Shown in pieces: positions 25,525 through 34,113 of a stretch of 45,506 nt of DNA. Both the position numbers and the translations under genes were made by a program. Every line of letters starts with the position of its first letter. The first letter of the stretch is position 1. Origin of the DNA: Methylococcaceae bacterium (lineage in GTDB: Bacteria > Pseudomonadota > Gammaproteobacteria > Methylococcales > Methylococcaceae); contig CADDYU010000014.1 of assembly GCA_902810705.1 (NCBI GenBank), forward strand, positions 1 through 45,506, written 5' to 3'. The notes under the pieces were generated by a model. The model saw nothing but the letters and a program-made list of their open reading frames with translations, made no database searches and had not been told where the DNA came from.

Positions 25525-25926
25525 CTAGACTCCATGGGAGGCCGATTCGTCAGTCTGAATACGTCCGGCGAAATAATAGAGGCCGTGGGATAACGCCACA
25601 TAGAGCAAACCGGCGAGGAATAGGTTGGACACCGGCAGGCCATTGATCGCGGCGTAAAACTTGGCGCCGGCGGCGGTGATAAGAAAGGTATAGGCCATGA
25701 ACAGCGCCTCGAAGCGGCTGCCTCGGAGATAACGAAAGTACCAAAGGCCAATCTGGCTGAGCACGAGGTAGCCGATCGCGATCAGCAGGTTGTTGCGCAA
25801 GGGGCCGAACAAACCTTCTTCGTCCGGCACGATGAGGTCGGGAAAATTGAATACGGCAAGCCCCCCGAGTATGGACAGCCAGACGGAGAGATGAAAGTTC
25901 ACGGTAATGAGTTTGTGGGTGTTCAT
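25525..25926 (-). CDS. Four-helix membrane protein of unknown function
   Basis: A 133-residue protein with four predicted membrane helices, near residues 6-27, 47-66, 70-90 and 96-116, and a short hydrophilic C-terminus. The ATG at 25926 is chosen because the upstream in-frame sequence is charged and Pro-rich. I do not recognise a family. It lies about 150 bases downstream of the TVP38-like gene on the same strand and may be cotranscribed with it. Confidence 0.65.
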   Translation of the reverse strand: MNTHKLITVNFHLSVWLSILGGLAVFNFPDLIVPDEEGLFGPLRNNLLIAIGYLVLSQIGLWYFRYLRGSRFEALFMAYTFLITAAGAKFYAAINGLPVSNLFLAGLLYVALSHGLYYFAGRIQTDESASHGV

Positions 25927-26072
25927 GATGCTCGCCCATGGGTAAAGCTGCGCGCAGCCTGGCCGGTCCCAGGAAACCGCCGGATCTTGAGTCAGGGAGC
26001 GATGTGCTTCCAATCCGCGCCTTGATTCGGAGTTCCCGAGGGTTCATAAGTTCCCGGCTTGCCGCGGCCTTT

Positions 26073-26765
26073 CTAGCGATCTCGATCAGTCTTGATGAAG
26101 ACCGGCAGCACCGCCAGTACGCCCAGAAGACTGAGCCCCAGAATGACTTCGCCCGACAGGAGGTCCTTGGTGCTGTCAATGTCTCCGAGGGCTTGGCCGA
26201 GGTTCACGTACACGAAGCTGCCCGGGATCACGCCCACCAGGGTGGCGAAGGCGTAAGTGCGAGTGTCGATGTTGGTGAAGGCCGGAACCAGATTCACCAG
26301 CCAGAAGGGAAACAGCGGCACCAGGCGCAGGAACAAAAGGTAGCGGAACGCCTCCGCCTGGAAGCCCTCGATGAGCCGGGCCGCCGCCGGATAAGCGGCC
26401 AGACGGGCGCGGACGGCGTCGGCGAACACGAACCGCGCGGCCCAGAACGCCAGGGTAGCTCCGGCGGTGGCGGCGAGGACCGTGGCCAGGGTGCCCACGA
26501 AGCGGCCGAAAGCCATGCCCATCCCCAGGGACAGGAGTGCCCCGCCGGGAAGGCTGAAAGCGACGACGGCGACGTAGACGGCCGCCGCCGCCAGGAGCGC
26601 CGGGAAGTAATGGCGTTCCGTGAAAACCAGCAGCCGGTCGCGGTGGCCCTTGATGAATTCGAGGCTCAGCCAGCGGTCTCCGCCGTTCAGGAAGAAGATC
26701 GCCAGCGCGGCAATGAAGAGAAAGACCAAGGCGGCCTTGAGCATCGAGCGCTGTTCGTCGGACAT
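26073..26765 (-). CDS. TVP38/TMEM64 (VTT-domain) family membrane protein
   Basis: A 230-residue polytopic membrane protein. After an N-terminal helix (ALVFLFIAALAIFFL) come the family core segments FSLPGGALLSLGMGMAFG and AATAGATLAFWAARFVF, the loop FLLFLRLVPLFPFWLVN-like region, then ATLVGVIPGSFVYVNLGQAL. This matches the SNARE-associated/VTT (DedA-related) family, whose members are linked to lipid scrambling or membrane homeostasis. The ATG at 26765 is preferred to a TTG nine codons upstream. It is divergent from the hydrolase gene. Confidence 0.85.
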   Translation of the reverse strand: MSDEQRSMLKAALVFLFIAALAIFFLNGGDRWLSLEFIKGHRDRLLVFTERHYFPALLAAAAVYVAVVAFSLPGGALLSLGMGMAFGRFVGTLATVLAATAGATLAFWAARFVFADAVRARLAAYPAAARLIEGFQAEAFRYLLFLRLVPLFPFWLVNLVPAFTNIDTRTYAFATLVGVIPGSFVYVNLGQALGDIDSTKDLLSGEVILGLSLLGVLAVLPVFIKTDRDR

Positions 26766-26928
26766 GAGGAGGCTGTTTCCGGAAAAAACCAAGCCGGGCC
26801 AGTATAACGCCGGCTCCCACCGATCGGGAACGCAGGATCAGCGACGGCGTCAAAGCCTCCTTGCGCGGAAGACAAGCCGCTTCGTCTTCCGGCGACGGGT
26901 ATCTCAGGACTTCCTTCGGGTTTCACGC

Positions 26929-28080
26929 ATGTTCAAAACTCTATCATCCATTGGCGCTCAACGGCAACGCATCACACAGCCCTATCCCCGCTGGGGCGAG
27001 GAGATCGCCGTGGAAACGTCCGAAGGCGAATCGCCGACTCTCCTGCGGCTGCTACCCCCGCCTGCTCCAGCGGAAGCTTCGGCCTGTCTGCTCTTGGTTC
27101 ACGGCATGAACGAATATATCGGGCGCTATGGCGGGATTGCCCGGCATTTCGCGAGGCGCTATCTGGTGGCGGGTTTCGACCTGCCCGCCCACGGCCTTTC
27201 CAATCCCGTGCTGCGGGAAGCCGATCAGGCCATCCGCGAAGGAATGACGGAGTACGACGCGAGCCATGCCTACTTGGCGCAGGCGGCTCTGGATTCGCTG
27301 GAGCCCATGCGGCGGAGCCTCGATCGAATGTTGCGCCGTCTGCTCGACATCTCCGATGAAAGGCTTGGCACTGGAAAGCCCGTATTCATTCTCGCTCACA
27401 GCCTTGGCGCCCTGGTCTCGGCCTCCTATCTACTGGAACGGCAGGACGACGACGCGCTGCGGCCGCGCATCGGCGGGATCGTGTTCCTCGGGCCGGCGTT
27501 CTCGGTTTCCGAGCTTCCCGGCTGGCAAGGCCGGCTGGCGAATCCGCTCATTCGGCTTTCGTTCGCGGCCGAGGAGAATCGATCATTCCTCGCGAACTCC
27601 CCGGACGAAGTCCGCGCCCGGCGCCGGTATTGGGCGGCCCCTGTCTCGCTATGCCTGAACAGCCTGTTCAATCTGTGCTCGCGGCCGGGCTTGAGAGCTT
27701 GGCTCACGCCAGGCACGCCAAGCTGGGTGCCCGATTACCTGACGGACTGGGAGGAGGAATGGCGACGCCATCGTAGCGATGCCTATATCATTCGGCGCAG
27801 CCTTTTACGCTACGTGAAAGGCGTCGAGCGCGAGATCGCCGGCTTCCGCCGCCGAATGGCGGAATTTGCCATTCCCTACTTGCTGGTGTATTCAGGCTGC
27901 GATCCCATTACCGCAGCGTGGGGAGGGCGGGATTTTGCCGCGGCGACCCAACATCTCGACCTCGCCAACGAGGTGCTGTGCCTGATGGACCGGTATCACC
28001 ACGAACATCTTTTCGCCAGCCCTGAGGAAACGGCGACGGTGCTGAGCTGCATCGACAATTGGCTGGCGAAAATGGAATAA
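26929..28080 (+). CDS. Alpha/beta hydrolase, monoacylglycerol-lipase-like
   Basis: A 383-residue serine hydrolase of the lysophospholipase (PldB)/monoacylglycerol-lipase group. Landmarks are the oxyanion region LLVHGMNEYIGRYGGIA, the nucleophile elbow ILAHSLGALVS (Ser in A-H-S-L-G, where the first Gly of GxSxG is Ala), the acid in YSGCDPITAAWG and the base in RYHHEHLFASPE. A lid-like insertion lies between the nucleophile and the acid. No signal peptide is visible. It occupies the place beside engB that polA holds in enterics and Pseudomonas. Its transcript would run into the small-RNA locus and end at the 28203-28237 terminator. Confidence 0.85.
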   Translation: MFKTLSSIGAQRQRITQPYPRWGEEIAVETSEGESPTLLRLLPPPAPAEASACLLLVHGMNEYIGRYGGIARHFARRYLVAGFDLPAHGLSNPVLREADQAIREGMTEYDASHAYLAQAALDSLEPMRRSLDRMLRRLLDISDERLGTGKPVFILAHSLGALVSASYLLERQDDDALRPRIGGIVFLGPAFSVSELPGWQGRLANPLIRLSFAAEENRSFLANSPDEVRARRRYWAAPVSLCLNSLFNLCSRPGLRAWLTPGTPSWVPDYLTDWEEEWRRHRSDAYIIRRSLLRYVKGVEREIAGFRRRMAEFAIPYLLVYSGCDPITAAWGGRDFAAATQHLDLANEVLCLMDRYHHEHLFASPEETATVLSCIDNWLAKME

Positions 28081-28086
28081 AGGGGT

Positions 28087-28114
28087 GAACTTTAATTGGT
28101 CGCGGAAGTCGTAA
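28087..28114 (+). promoter_or_regulatory. Sigma-E/AlgU-like promoter candidate for the small RNA
   Basis: TGAACTT (28086-28092) fits the extracytoplasmic sigma -35 consensus GGAACTT at six of seven bases. After 16 bases comes TCGTAA (28109-28114), a partial match to the TCTAA/TCTGA -10. The start would fall near 28119-28121. The site begins only 6 bases after the hydrolase stop codon. In Pseudomonas the small RNA at this locus is AlgU-dependent, which agrees. The -10 is imperfect, so this is tentative. Confidence 0.5.
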
Positions 28115-28118
28115 CGAT

Positions 28119-28237
28119 GAGCGTCGGGAACGGCGCTAAACTACTCATTCCCTCCCTTTGAGTAGTTTCAAATCCCGGTTCCCCCCAACCGGGTTCTTCT
28201 AGCTCCGAAGCATCCCCTTTTGCTTCGGAGTTTTTTT
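28119..28237 (+). ncRNA. Candidate trans-acting small RNA in the Spot 42/ErsA position
   Basis: About 119 bases with four consecutive hairpins and an intrinsic terminator. Stem 1 pairs 28120-28123 with 28134-28137. Stem 2 is 9 bp (28138-28146 with 28160-28168), loop ATTCCCTCCCTTT. Stem 3 is 7 bp (28174-28180 with 28187-28193), loop of six Cs. Stem 4 is the 10-bp terminator (28203-28212 with 28221-28230), loop TCCCCTTT, then seven Ts. Three loops present C-runs that could pair with Shine-Dalgarno sequences. The gene converges on engB, as Spot 42 does in E. coli. The 5' end is uncertain. Alternatively this is only a structured 3' UTR of the hydrolase message. Confidence 0.65.
28203..28237 (+). 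terminator. Strong Rho-independent terminator
   Basis: A perfect 10-bp stem (CTCCGAAGCA with TGCTTCGGAG), an 8-base loop and seven Ts at 28231-28237. It ends plus-strand transcription from the hydrolase and/or the small RNA. The T-run overlaps the complement of the engB stop codon (28236-28238). No T-run exists on the opposite strand, so it is directional. Confidence 0.93.
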
Positions 28238-28856
28238 AGCGCGAAATCTCGAGCGGCACGGAAGCGAGCCAGCCATCCAGCACGGCATGAGCCTCGTCGA
28301 TCCCGATGCGTTTCAGGGCCGAAAACAATTGCAGCCCAATCGCCCCCCCATAATCCGATCTGAGTTTACCGCCCACCTTGTGCAAGGTATCCAGGGCCGC
28401 GCCACGGCTAAGCTTGTCGGCCTTGGTCAAGGCGATGTGCAGAGGGAGGTCCCAATGGCTGCACCATTCGATCATGCGGCGATCAAAGTCCGTCAGCGGA
28501 TGGCGGATGTCCATCACCAGGAATACCCCGCGGAGGGAGCGGCGGCGGCTCAAATAGCCCTCAATCATCGCTCCCCAAGCCGTCTGCATACCTTCCGGCA
28601 CCTTCGCATACCCGTAGCCTGGCAAGTCTACCAGCCGCCGTTCGTCATCCAGGCGGAAGAAATTGAGCAACTGGGTACGGCCCGGTGTCTTGCTGACTCT
28701 GGCAAGCGCCTTCTGTTGAGTGATGACGTTGATGGCGCTGGATTTCCCCGCGTTGGAACGACCCGCGAACGCCACCTCGAATCCGTGGTCCGAAGGAGCA
28801 TTCTCGAGATTCGACACGCTCGAAAGGAAGCTGGCCTTGTGATAAAGAGGATTCAC
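28236..28856 (-). CDS. engB: Ribosome biogenesis GTPase EngB (YsxC/YihA)
   Basis: A 206-residue TrmE-Era-EngA-EngB-type GTPase needed for 50S subunit assembly. G1 is [16 protein letters not shown]2/G3 span [13 protein letters not shown] and [13 protein letters not shown]4 is LTKADKLS and G5 is near FSALKRIG. It starts with GTG at 28856, fitting the usual N-terminus. Here it is divergent from cytochrome c4 and converges on the small RNA. The engB-c4-dsbA order is that of Pseudomonas. Confidence 0.95.
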   Translation of the reverse strand: MNPLYHKASFLSSVSNLENAPSDHGFEVAFAGRSNAGKSSAINVITQQKALARVSKTPGRTQLLNFFRLDDERRLVDLPGYGYAKVPEGMQTAWGAMIEGYLSRRRSLRGVFLVMDIRHPLTDFDRRMIEWCSHWDLPLHIALTKADKLSRGAALDTLHKVGGKLRSDYGGAIGLQLFSALKRIGIDEAHAVLDGWLASVPLEISR

Positions 28857-28877
28857 GGCATGATCTATGCGAAAAAA

Positions 28878-28906
28878 TTGACTTTTCTAGTTTACCTGTA
28901 TTTGAT
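28878..28906 (+). promoter_or_regulatory. Sigma-70-like promoter candidate upstream of cytochrome c4
   Basis: TTGACT (28878-28883) and TTTGAT (28901-28906) are separated by 17 bases. The -35 is good and the -10 poor. The leader to the ATG at 29133 would be about 220 bases. It lies in the spacer divergent from engB. Confidence 0.35.
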
Positions 28907-29132
28907 TGCCGCACCCGAAAGTGCGCCAGGGCGGCGATGTTCCACCGGGTGATCCTTGCGGTCATTTGGGGCCTTCGCAACGGCTGATACCAAAGCCTAT
29001 TGGGCGCCGGCTCCGGCGAAGAGTTCGGGTGACGGATTTTGGATTCCGTTGTCCCGGCCCTCTTCCAGAGAGAGCATTAAATCCGTTAGATCAACGCAAC
29101 GACAACAATCGACCAATCAACGAGGTATGGGA

Positions 29133-29732
29133 ATGGGAAAAATCCGGTTTTGGGTTTGGTTATGTCTGATGAGCGGCGCCTCCCTCAGTTTTGCCCAGGG
29201 CAGCCCCTCGGCGGGAAAGGAAAAGGCCGAAACCTGCGGCGGCTGCCATGGCGTGGACGGCAACAGCAGCGCGCCCATCTTCCCCAAGCTTGCAAGCCAG
29301 CACGCCGCCTATCTTGGGAAGCAGCTGCACGACTTCAAAAGTCAAAAAAGGGCCGATCCCACCATGAGCGCCTTGGCCGAACCGTTGACCGACGCGGACA
29401 TAGCCGATCTCAGCGCCTATTATGCCCAGCAGAAGATCACCGTCGAGCAGGGTGCGCCCAACCCGCTCGGCAAGAAGATCTATCTCACCGGCAATCTGGA
29501 TACCGGCGTTCCGGCCTGCACCGGCTGCCACGGACCGGACGGAAACGGCAACCCGCAGGCCTTATTTCCGCAGTTCAACGGCCAATACGCCGCCTATCTA
29601 GAAAAGACCTTGAAAGATTTCAAGACGGGTGCCCGCGGTAATGACCCGAACGGCATGATGCGCGCGATCGCCGCTCGCCTCAGTGAGGAGGAAATCAGTG
29701 CCGTGGCCGACTACATTTCCAGTCTAAAATGA
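29133..29732 (+). CDS. Cytochrome c4 (periplasmic diheme cytochrome c)
   Basis: A 199-residue precursor with a signal peptide (WVWLCLMSGASLSFAQ) and two homologous heme domains: CGGCH in domain 1 (about residue 35) and CTGCH in domain 2 (about residue 130). Distal Met candidates are in PTMSALA and NGMMRAIA. It carries electrons in the periplasm, typically to cytochrome c oxidases. The ATG at 29133 is chosen because GAGG is 7 bases upstream of it and only 1 base from the alternative ATG at 29127. dsbA follows, as in Pseudomonas. Confidence 0.93.
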   Translation: MGKIRFWVWLCLMSGASLSFAQGSPSAGKEKAETCGGCHGVDGNSSAPIFPKLASQHAAYLGKQLHDFKSQKRADPTMSALAEPLTDADIADLSAYYAQQKITVEQGAPNPLGKKIYLTGNLDTGVPACTGCHGPDGNGNPQALFPQFNGQYAAYLEKTLKDFKTGARGNDPNGMMRAIAARLSEEEISAVADYISSLK

Positions 29733-29967
29733 AACAAACACGGAGCGGGACGTGAATTCCGACGCAGGATATTTGCTAAAGCAGCTTCGCAACCCGCGGA
29801 ATTCGAAGATTTATGGCCGTTATTTCGGTTAAAATTCGGCTCCATTTCGGAGCGAACATATTGATAGCTCTTTAATAGCTCTTGGCGGAGGGAAGCGTCG
29901 CTCAAGGAGGCTTTCCTGCCTGCAAGAAATCCGCCTGAGCATGATCTTGACCTGAGGCGCATAAATA

Positions 29968-30621
29968 ATGATGAAATCGCTGTTAGGGCTTATGGCCGGC
30001 TTGTTGTTTCTGTCCATGCCGGTCCTTGCCGAGCAAAAGCCCGAGGAATTCAAGCCGGGCGTGGATTACGACCTGGTAAGCCCTCCACAACCCACGGGCG
30101 ATCCGAGCAAGATCGAAGTTATAGAATTTTTCTGGTACGGCTGCCCGCATTGTTATCATTTTGAGCCGGATTTAAACGCCTGGCTCAAGAACAAACCCGC
30201 GTCGGTGGTCTTCATCCGCCAGCCGGCGGTGTTCAATGCTCACTGGGCCGCTCATGCAAGGGCTTTTTTTACGGCGGAAGCCCTCGGCGTGCTCGACAAA
30301 GTGCATGCCGATTTCTACGATACCATCCAGAACAAAAAGAAGGCACTGGAATCGGAAGACGATTTGGCGCAGTTCTTCAAGAATCATGGAGTCGCCGAGG
30401 CCGATTTCCGCAAGGCGTACAAGTCATTCGCCGTGGACGCGAAAACCAGGCAAGCGGAAGGGCTGGCAGCCAAGTACGGCGTCACGGGGACGCCTAGCCT
30501 GGTCGTCAACGGCAAATATGTGATCAGCCCAGGCAAGGCTAAATCCTTCCCCCGGATGATCGAAATTACCAACGCGCTCATCAAGGAAGAATCGCGCCCA
30601 GCCAAGCTATCAACCCAGTAA
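29968..30621 (+). CDS. dsbA: Thiol:disulfide interchange protein DsbA
   Basis: A 217-residue periplasmic oxidoreductase that introduces disulfides into exported proteins. It has a signal peptide (SLLGLMAGLLFLSMPVLAEQ), a thioredoxin fold with the active site WYGCPHCYHFEP (C-P-H-C) and the cis-proline loop GVTGTPSLVVNGKY, with the helical insertion between. A second ATG at 29971 is equally possible. The next gene begins 15 bases later on the same strand. The 235-base spacer upstream (29733-29967) should hold a promoter, but none is convincing. Confidence 0.94.
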   Translation: MMKSLLGLMAGLLFLSMPVLAEQKPEEFKPGVDYDLVSPPQPTGDPSKIEVIEFFWYGCPHCYHFEPDLNAWLKNKPASVVFIRQPAVFNAHWAAHARAFFTAEALGVLDKVHADFYDTIQNKKKALESEDDLAQFFKNHGVAEADFRKAYKSFAVDAKTRQAEGLAAKYGVTGTPSLVVNGKYVISPGKAKSFPRMIEITNALIKEESRPAKLSTQ

Positions 30622-30636
30622 ACGGTTTCGCCGGCG

Positions 30637-31485
30637 ATGTCATCCGCCAATCGACATAAGATCGCGACGGTGCCGTCCAGCCAGGCCATTCCCTATCCCG
30701 GTCCCATCGAAATCCCGGAGGCTCGGGCCCGGCGCCTCAAGCTTGCCAGCTTCAACATTCAAACCGGACTCAACACCTCTTGTTATCGGGACTATATCAC
30801 CGGAAGCTGGCGGCACATCTGGCCGTCCCGGCGGCGTCTTCTCAACCTCGACCGCATTGCCCGCCTGCTCACGCCTTTCGACATCGTGGGACTGCAGGAA
30901 GTGGATGGTGGCGGCGCCCGGAGCCATCATATCGTGCAAACCCAGTACCTGGCCCAACACGCGGGTTTTGGCTACTGGTACAACCAGGTCAACCGGCGGA
31001 TTGGCAATCTCGCTTTGCACAGCAACGGCCTCTTGAGCCGCATTCGACCTCATCGGGTGCATGACTATAAACTGCCGGGCCTGCCGGGCCGTGGCGCCCT
31101 GCTGGCGCGATTCGGCAAAGCCGGCCATCAGGCCCTGTACGTTTGCATCCTGCACCTCGCGCTGGGACGGCGCTCCCGGCTTCGGCAACTCGCCTTCATC
31201 AGCGAACTGATCCAGGACCTCCCTTATGCCATAGTCATGGGCGATTTAAACTGTGAACCCAATTCGCCCGAAATCAATCTTCTGACCCGAACGACCCGCC
31301 TGTGCGATCCGGCCTGCGAGATCATGACCTTTCCCAGTTGGCGGCCGCACCGAATGCTGGACCACATCCTGGTGACCTCCGATCTGAAGGTGGAACACGT
31401 TCAAGTGCTCAATTTCACCTGCTCGGATCATCTGCCCATTGCGATGGAAATCGCACTCCCCGAGGATTTGGCTGTCAACGATTGA
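30637..31485 (+). CDS. Endonuclease/exonuclease/phosphatase (EEP) family hydrolase
   Basis: A 282-residue Mg2+-dependent phosphoesterase of the DNase I-like superfamily. Ordered motifs are LASFNIQTG (Asn), VGLQEVDGGG (metal-binding Glu), VMGDLNCEPNSPE (Asp-Asn), MLDHILVTSDL and the terminal CSDHLPIAME (catalytic His). No signal peptide is present. It follows dsbA by 15 bases, an association also found in Pseudomonas. The substrate, whether nucleic acid, phospholipid or nucleotide, cannot be told. It converges on the ABC-ATPase gene. Confidence 0.88.
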   Translation: MSSANRHKIATVPSSQAIPYPGPIEIPEARARRLKLASFNIQTGLNTSCYRDYITGSWRHIWPSRRRLLNLDRIARLLTPFDIVGLQEVDGGGARSHHIVQTQYLAQHAGFGYWYNQVNRRIGNLALHSNGLLSRIRPHRVHDYKLPGLPGRGALLARFGKAGHQALYVCILHLALGRRSRLRQLAFISELIQDLPYAIVMGDLNCEPNSPEINLLTRTTRLCDPACEIMTFPSWRPHRMLDHILVTSDLKVEHVQVLNFTCSDHLPIAMEIALPEDLAVND

Positions 31486-31492
31486 AGCTTGA

Positions 31493-32740
31493 TCAGCGGC
31501 CTCCGCCCGCCTCCGAATTCTCCGCCCACACCTCGGCTTCCATCGTAAATAGCCCTTGATGGCCGGGGAGTTCCCCCTGGATCACGATCAGGCGCAGCAG
31601 GTTTGAGCGATATCCAAGCCAGCGCCCCTCCGCCCTGAAGCCGCCCGCCACTCGGTAAGTTCCAGGCGTCAGTCCAAAGCAGGAGAATTTCACCCATAGC
31701 ACGCCGCTCTTCGAGGAGAGCGTCAAGTCGCCGCCGCTCATTCCGGAGTCGAAAGAGCCCAGCAAAAGCCCCGCCGAACTCCAGAACTGAAGCACCAGCG
31801 TGCCGCGCTCCACGGCAACGCCCGCTGAGTAGCGGATTGCCAGCTCCAGCGGCCGGCCGGTGCGCGCCTGCGCAGCCTCCGCCTGCTCCTGCCCGGCCAG
31901 GGCGATCCTTTGGATGGTCGCCGTGCCGGCGAAATCCCTTGGGCTTTCCGGCGCCGCTCCCAAGGGCTTCAGCACTCGGTTGACGAAGCCCACGGCCTCA
32001 TAATACTTCAGGAACAGCGCGTCCGGCTCGCCGAAAGCCAGAGCCTCGCCATCGAACAGCAACAGGCAGCGATCGGCGATGTGGCGGACGTTCATTTCGG
32101 AATGGGACACGAACAACAGGGTGGTTCCTGCCCGCTTGAGCTCACCAAGGCGCTCCAGACAGCGCATCTGAAAGGCCACGTCACCCACCGCCAGCACCTC
32201 GTCGATAAGCAGAACATCCATGGGAACGCAGGTGGCGATGGAGATCTCGAGGCGTGCGTAGAGGCCGTCGGAATAGTGCTTCACCGGAGTGTCCAAAAAC
32301 TTCTCCAGCCCGGCGAAAGCCACGATCCAATCCATTAGCGCGTCCGTTTCGCGCTTGCTGAATCCAAGTTCCGCGCCTTTCACATAGATGTTTTCCCGGC
32401 CGGTCAAAAGCGGCTGCAAGCCGGTGCCGAGCCGGATCAGGGATTTGATCCGCCCGCGCGCGGACACCCGTCCGCGATCGGGACGATAATCCCGGTTGGC
32501 CAGCTTCAGGAGGGTGCTCTTGCCGGCGCCGTTCGGGCCGATGATTCCGATGCACTCCCCGCGCCCGGCGGCGAATGAAACCTCGCGCAGGGCCCAGAAC
32601 TCGTCCTTGCGCAACCGGCCTTTCGGCTTCAGGCGAAGTAGACGTCGGGCAAGATCCTCGCCGCCGTAAAGAAAAGCGGAACTCAAGGAGCGGCAGAACT
32701 TCTTGCCAACACCATCGAAGAGGATGACAGGTGGAGACAC
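31493..32740 (-). CDS. wzt: Wzt-type polysaccharide-export ABC transporter ATPase
   Basis: A 415-residue ATPase. Walker A is GIIGPNGAGKST (about residues 66-76), the signature region is KHYSDGLYARLE (a Wzt-like variant of LSGGQ) and Walker B is VLLIDEVLAVGD, followed by LFVSHSE. Residues from about 270 form a beta-sandwich extension like the C-terminal carbohydrate-binding domain of Wzt proteins that recognise a capped O-antigen. It starts with GTG. The permease (Wzm) normally lies just upstream but is absent here, so this ATPase is an orphan in the window. Confidence 0.85.
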   Translation of the reverse strand: MSPPVILFDGVGKKFCRSLSSAFLYGGEDLARRLLRLKPKGRLRKDEFWALREVSFAAGRGECIGIIGPNGAGKSTLLKLANRDYRPDRGRVSARGRIKSLIRLGTGLQPLLTGRENIYVKGAELGFSKRETDALMDWIVAFAGLEKFLDTPVKHYSDGLYARLEISIATCVPMDVLLIDEVLAVGDVAFQMRCLERLGELKRAGTTLLFVSHSEMNVRHIADRCLLLFDGEALAFGEPDALFLKYYEAVGFVNRVLKPLGAAPESPRDFAGTATIQRIALAGQEQAEAAQARTGRPLELAIRYSAGVAVERGTLVLQFWSSAGLLLGSFDSGMSGGDLTLSSKSGVLWVKFSCFGLTPGTYRVAGGFRAEGRWLGYRSNLLRLIVIQGELPGHQGLFTMEAEVWAENSEAGGGR

Positions 32741-32826
32741 GGCGATTGAACGGGGAAATGAGCCTCTAGCGCATTATCAGGCATAGCCCGGAGCCGGGCC
32801 GTGCTGTTTCCCGCCGGCTGAATGAG

Positions 32827-34113
32827 CTAAACCCCGGCCGCCGTGGCGGGCTCGGCCTCGGCCAGCGACTCGGGTTCGCCGTCGGGGTTCTGCTCAACTT
32901 GCGCCACCACTTCCTTCGAGGCGAACATGAGCCCCTTGCGGTAATACTCGCTGGCCGCGGCATAGTCCTTGTCCGCGAACAGTAGATCGCCCATCAGTTG
33001 ATAGGCCTCGACGCTAGGTTCCTCGGCGAGGCTGCGTTGCAGGTAGTCCCTGGCCTTGTCGGTTTGCTTGAGCCGCAGCGCGAGTTTGCCCAACACTCGC
33101 AGTAAGACCGGGTCTCGGGGATGGGGCGCGAGCCAGGCTTCCGCGTGCCGCAGCTGTTTTTCGGGATCGCCCGTTTGGATGCAGCCGTACATCACCAGCA
33201 AAGTTTCGTTCCAGTCCTTGCCCAGTGCCAGCCGCACGCCCTCCTCCACTTCCGCTCCGGCGCCGGCGTCGATCATGGCGGCGAAATAAAGGGTTTCGAT
33301 GCCGACCAGCGAGCGAATGTGCCCGGGTATATGCCCCCAGAGATCACGGAGCACCGCCGGGTTCCTGGTTTCCGCCTTTCGTTTGAGGAGGGCACTGTAG
33401 GTCTCCGTCTCCAACAGTTTGATTTCCGCCTCCATCAGCACTTTGTTCTTGTGTAGCGCGGGAATCAGCCGATGCAGCGCCTCCCAATCTTCCATCTGCG
33501 CGTAGGCCTGATGCATGAGTCGCAGGACCGAGGCATGGCTAGGCGCGATCTGGTTCAAACGGGTCAGGGATTCCAGAGCCTCCTCGAACTGCCGGGTGGA
33601 CAGTTGCAATTCGGCGCGGGTGAGTCCCACGGCCAATTCGGCCTCGGGCAGGACTTGCTGGGCGAGCTTGAGATATTCATCGCGTTGCTCGTGGGCTCCG
33701 CGCGAGTGAGCGGCCCGCGCCGCGGTCAGATAGTTGATGAGGGGCAGACCGCTGTCGGCGGCGTGGCGAATGAGGGTACGTTCGGCTTTTTCCCAATTGC
33801 CCTCGGCCGTTTCGATGAGACCGGAAATCAGCGCTTCGCGAGAGCGCTTGGTTCGCAACTCGGCGCCCCGGCTCTGGAGCGCGCGAGGCAGCCGGGCGGC
33901 CCGCGAAGTCAGCCGAATCAGAACGTGAAGCAGGATGAACGCAGCGATCAAACCCACGGCCATGACGTACAGGGATGATTCCAGCACCCAGTGGCCGATG
34001 CCTATGATGACATAGCCCGCCTCACCTTTGGTGACGAGATATCGGTAAGCGAACGCGGCCGCGCCCCCCACAAGCAGCAGGGCGGCAAGCGAAAAAACAA
34101 TCTTTCTTCTCAC
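32827..34113 (-). CDS. hemY: HemY, TPR-containing inner-membrane protein
   Basis: A 428-residue protein with two N-terminal membrane helices (VFSLAALLLVGGAAAFAY and LYVMAVGLIAAFILLHVL), then a long TPR-rich region with repeats such as ARDYLQRSLAEEPSVEAYQL. It matches proteobacterial HemY, which is associated with heme synthesis but is not the Gram-positive HemY oxidase. It starts with GTG overlapping the hemX stop by four bases (GTGA). It is the last gene of hemC-hemD-hemX-hemY. Confidence 0.9.
   Translation of the reverse strand: MRRKIVFSLAALLLVGGAAAFAYRYLVTKGEAGYVIIGIGHWVLESSLYVMAVGLIAAFILLHVLIRLTSRAARLPRALQSRGAELRTKRSREALISGLIETAEGNWEKAERTLIRHAADSGLPLINYLTAARAAHSRGAHEQRDEYLKLAQQVLPEAELAVGLTRAELQLSTRQFEEALESLTRLNQIAPSHASVLRLMHQAYAQMEDWEALHRLIPALHKNKVLMEAEIKLLETETYSALLKRKAETRNPAVLRDLWGHIPGHIRSLVGIETLYFAAMIDAGAGAEVEEGVRLALGKDWNETLLVMYGCIQTGDPEKQLRHAEAWLAPHPRDPVLLRVLGKLALRLKQTDKARDYLQRSLAEEPSVEAYQLMGDLLFADKDYAAASEYYRKGLMFASKEVVAQVEQNPDGEPESLAEAEPATAAGV

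Noticed and set aside
25938-26807. 289-codon plus-strand frame opposite the TVP38-like gene
   Set aside because: Gln/Glu/Arg/Gly-rich low-complexity translation, antisense to a well-formed polytopic membrane protein.
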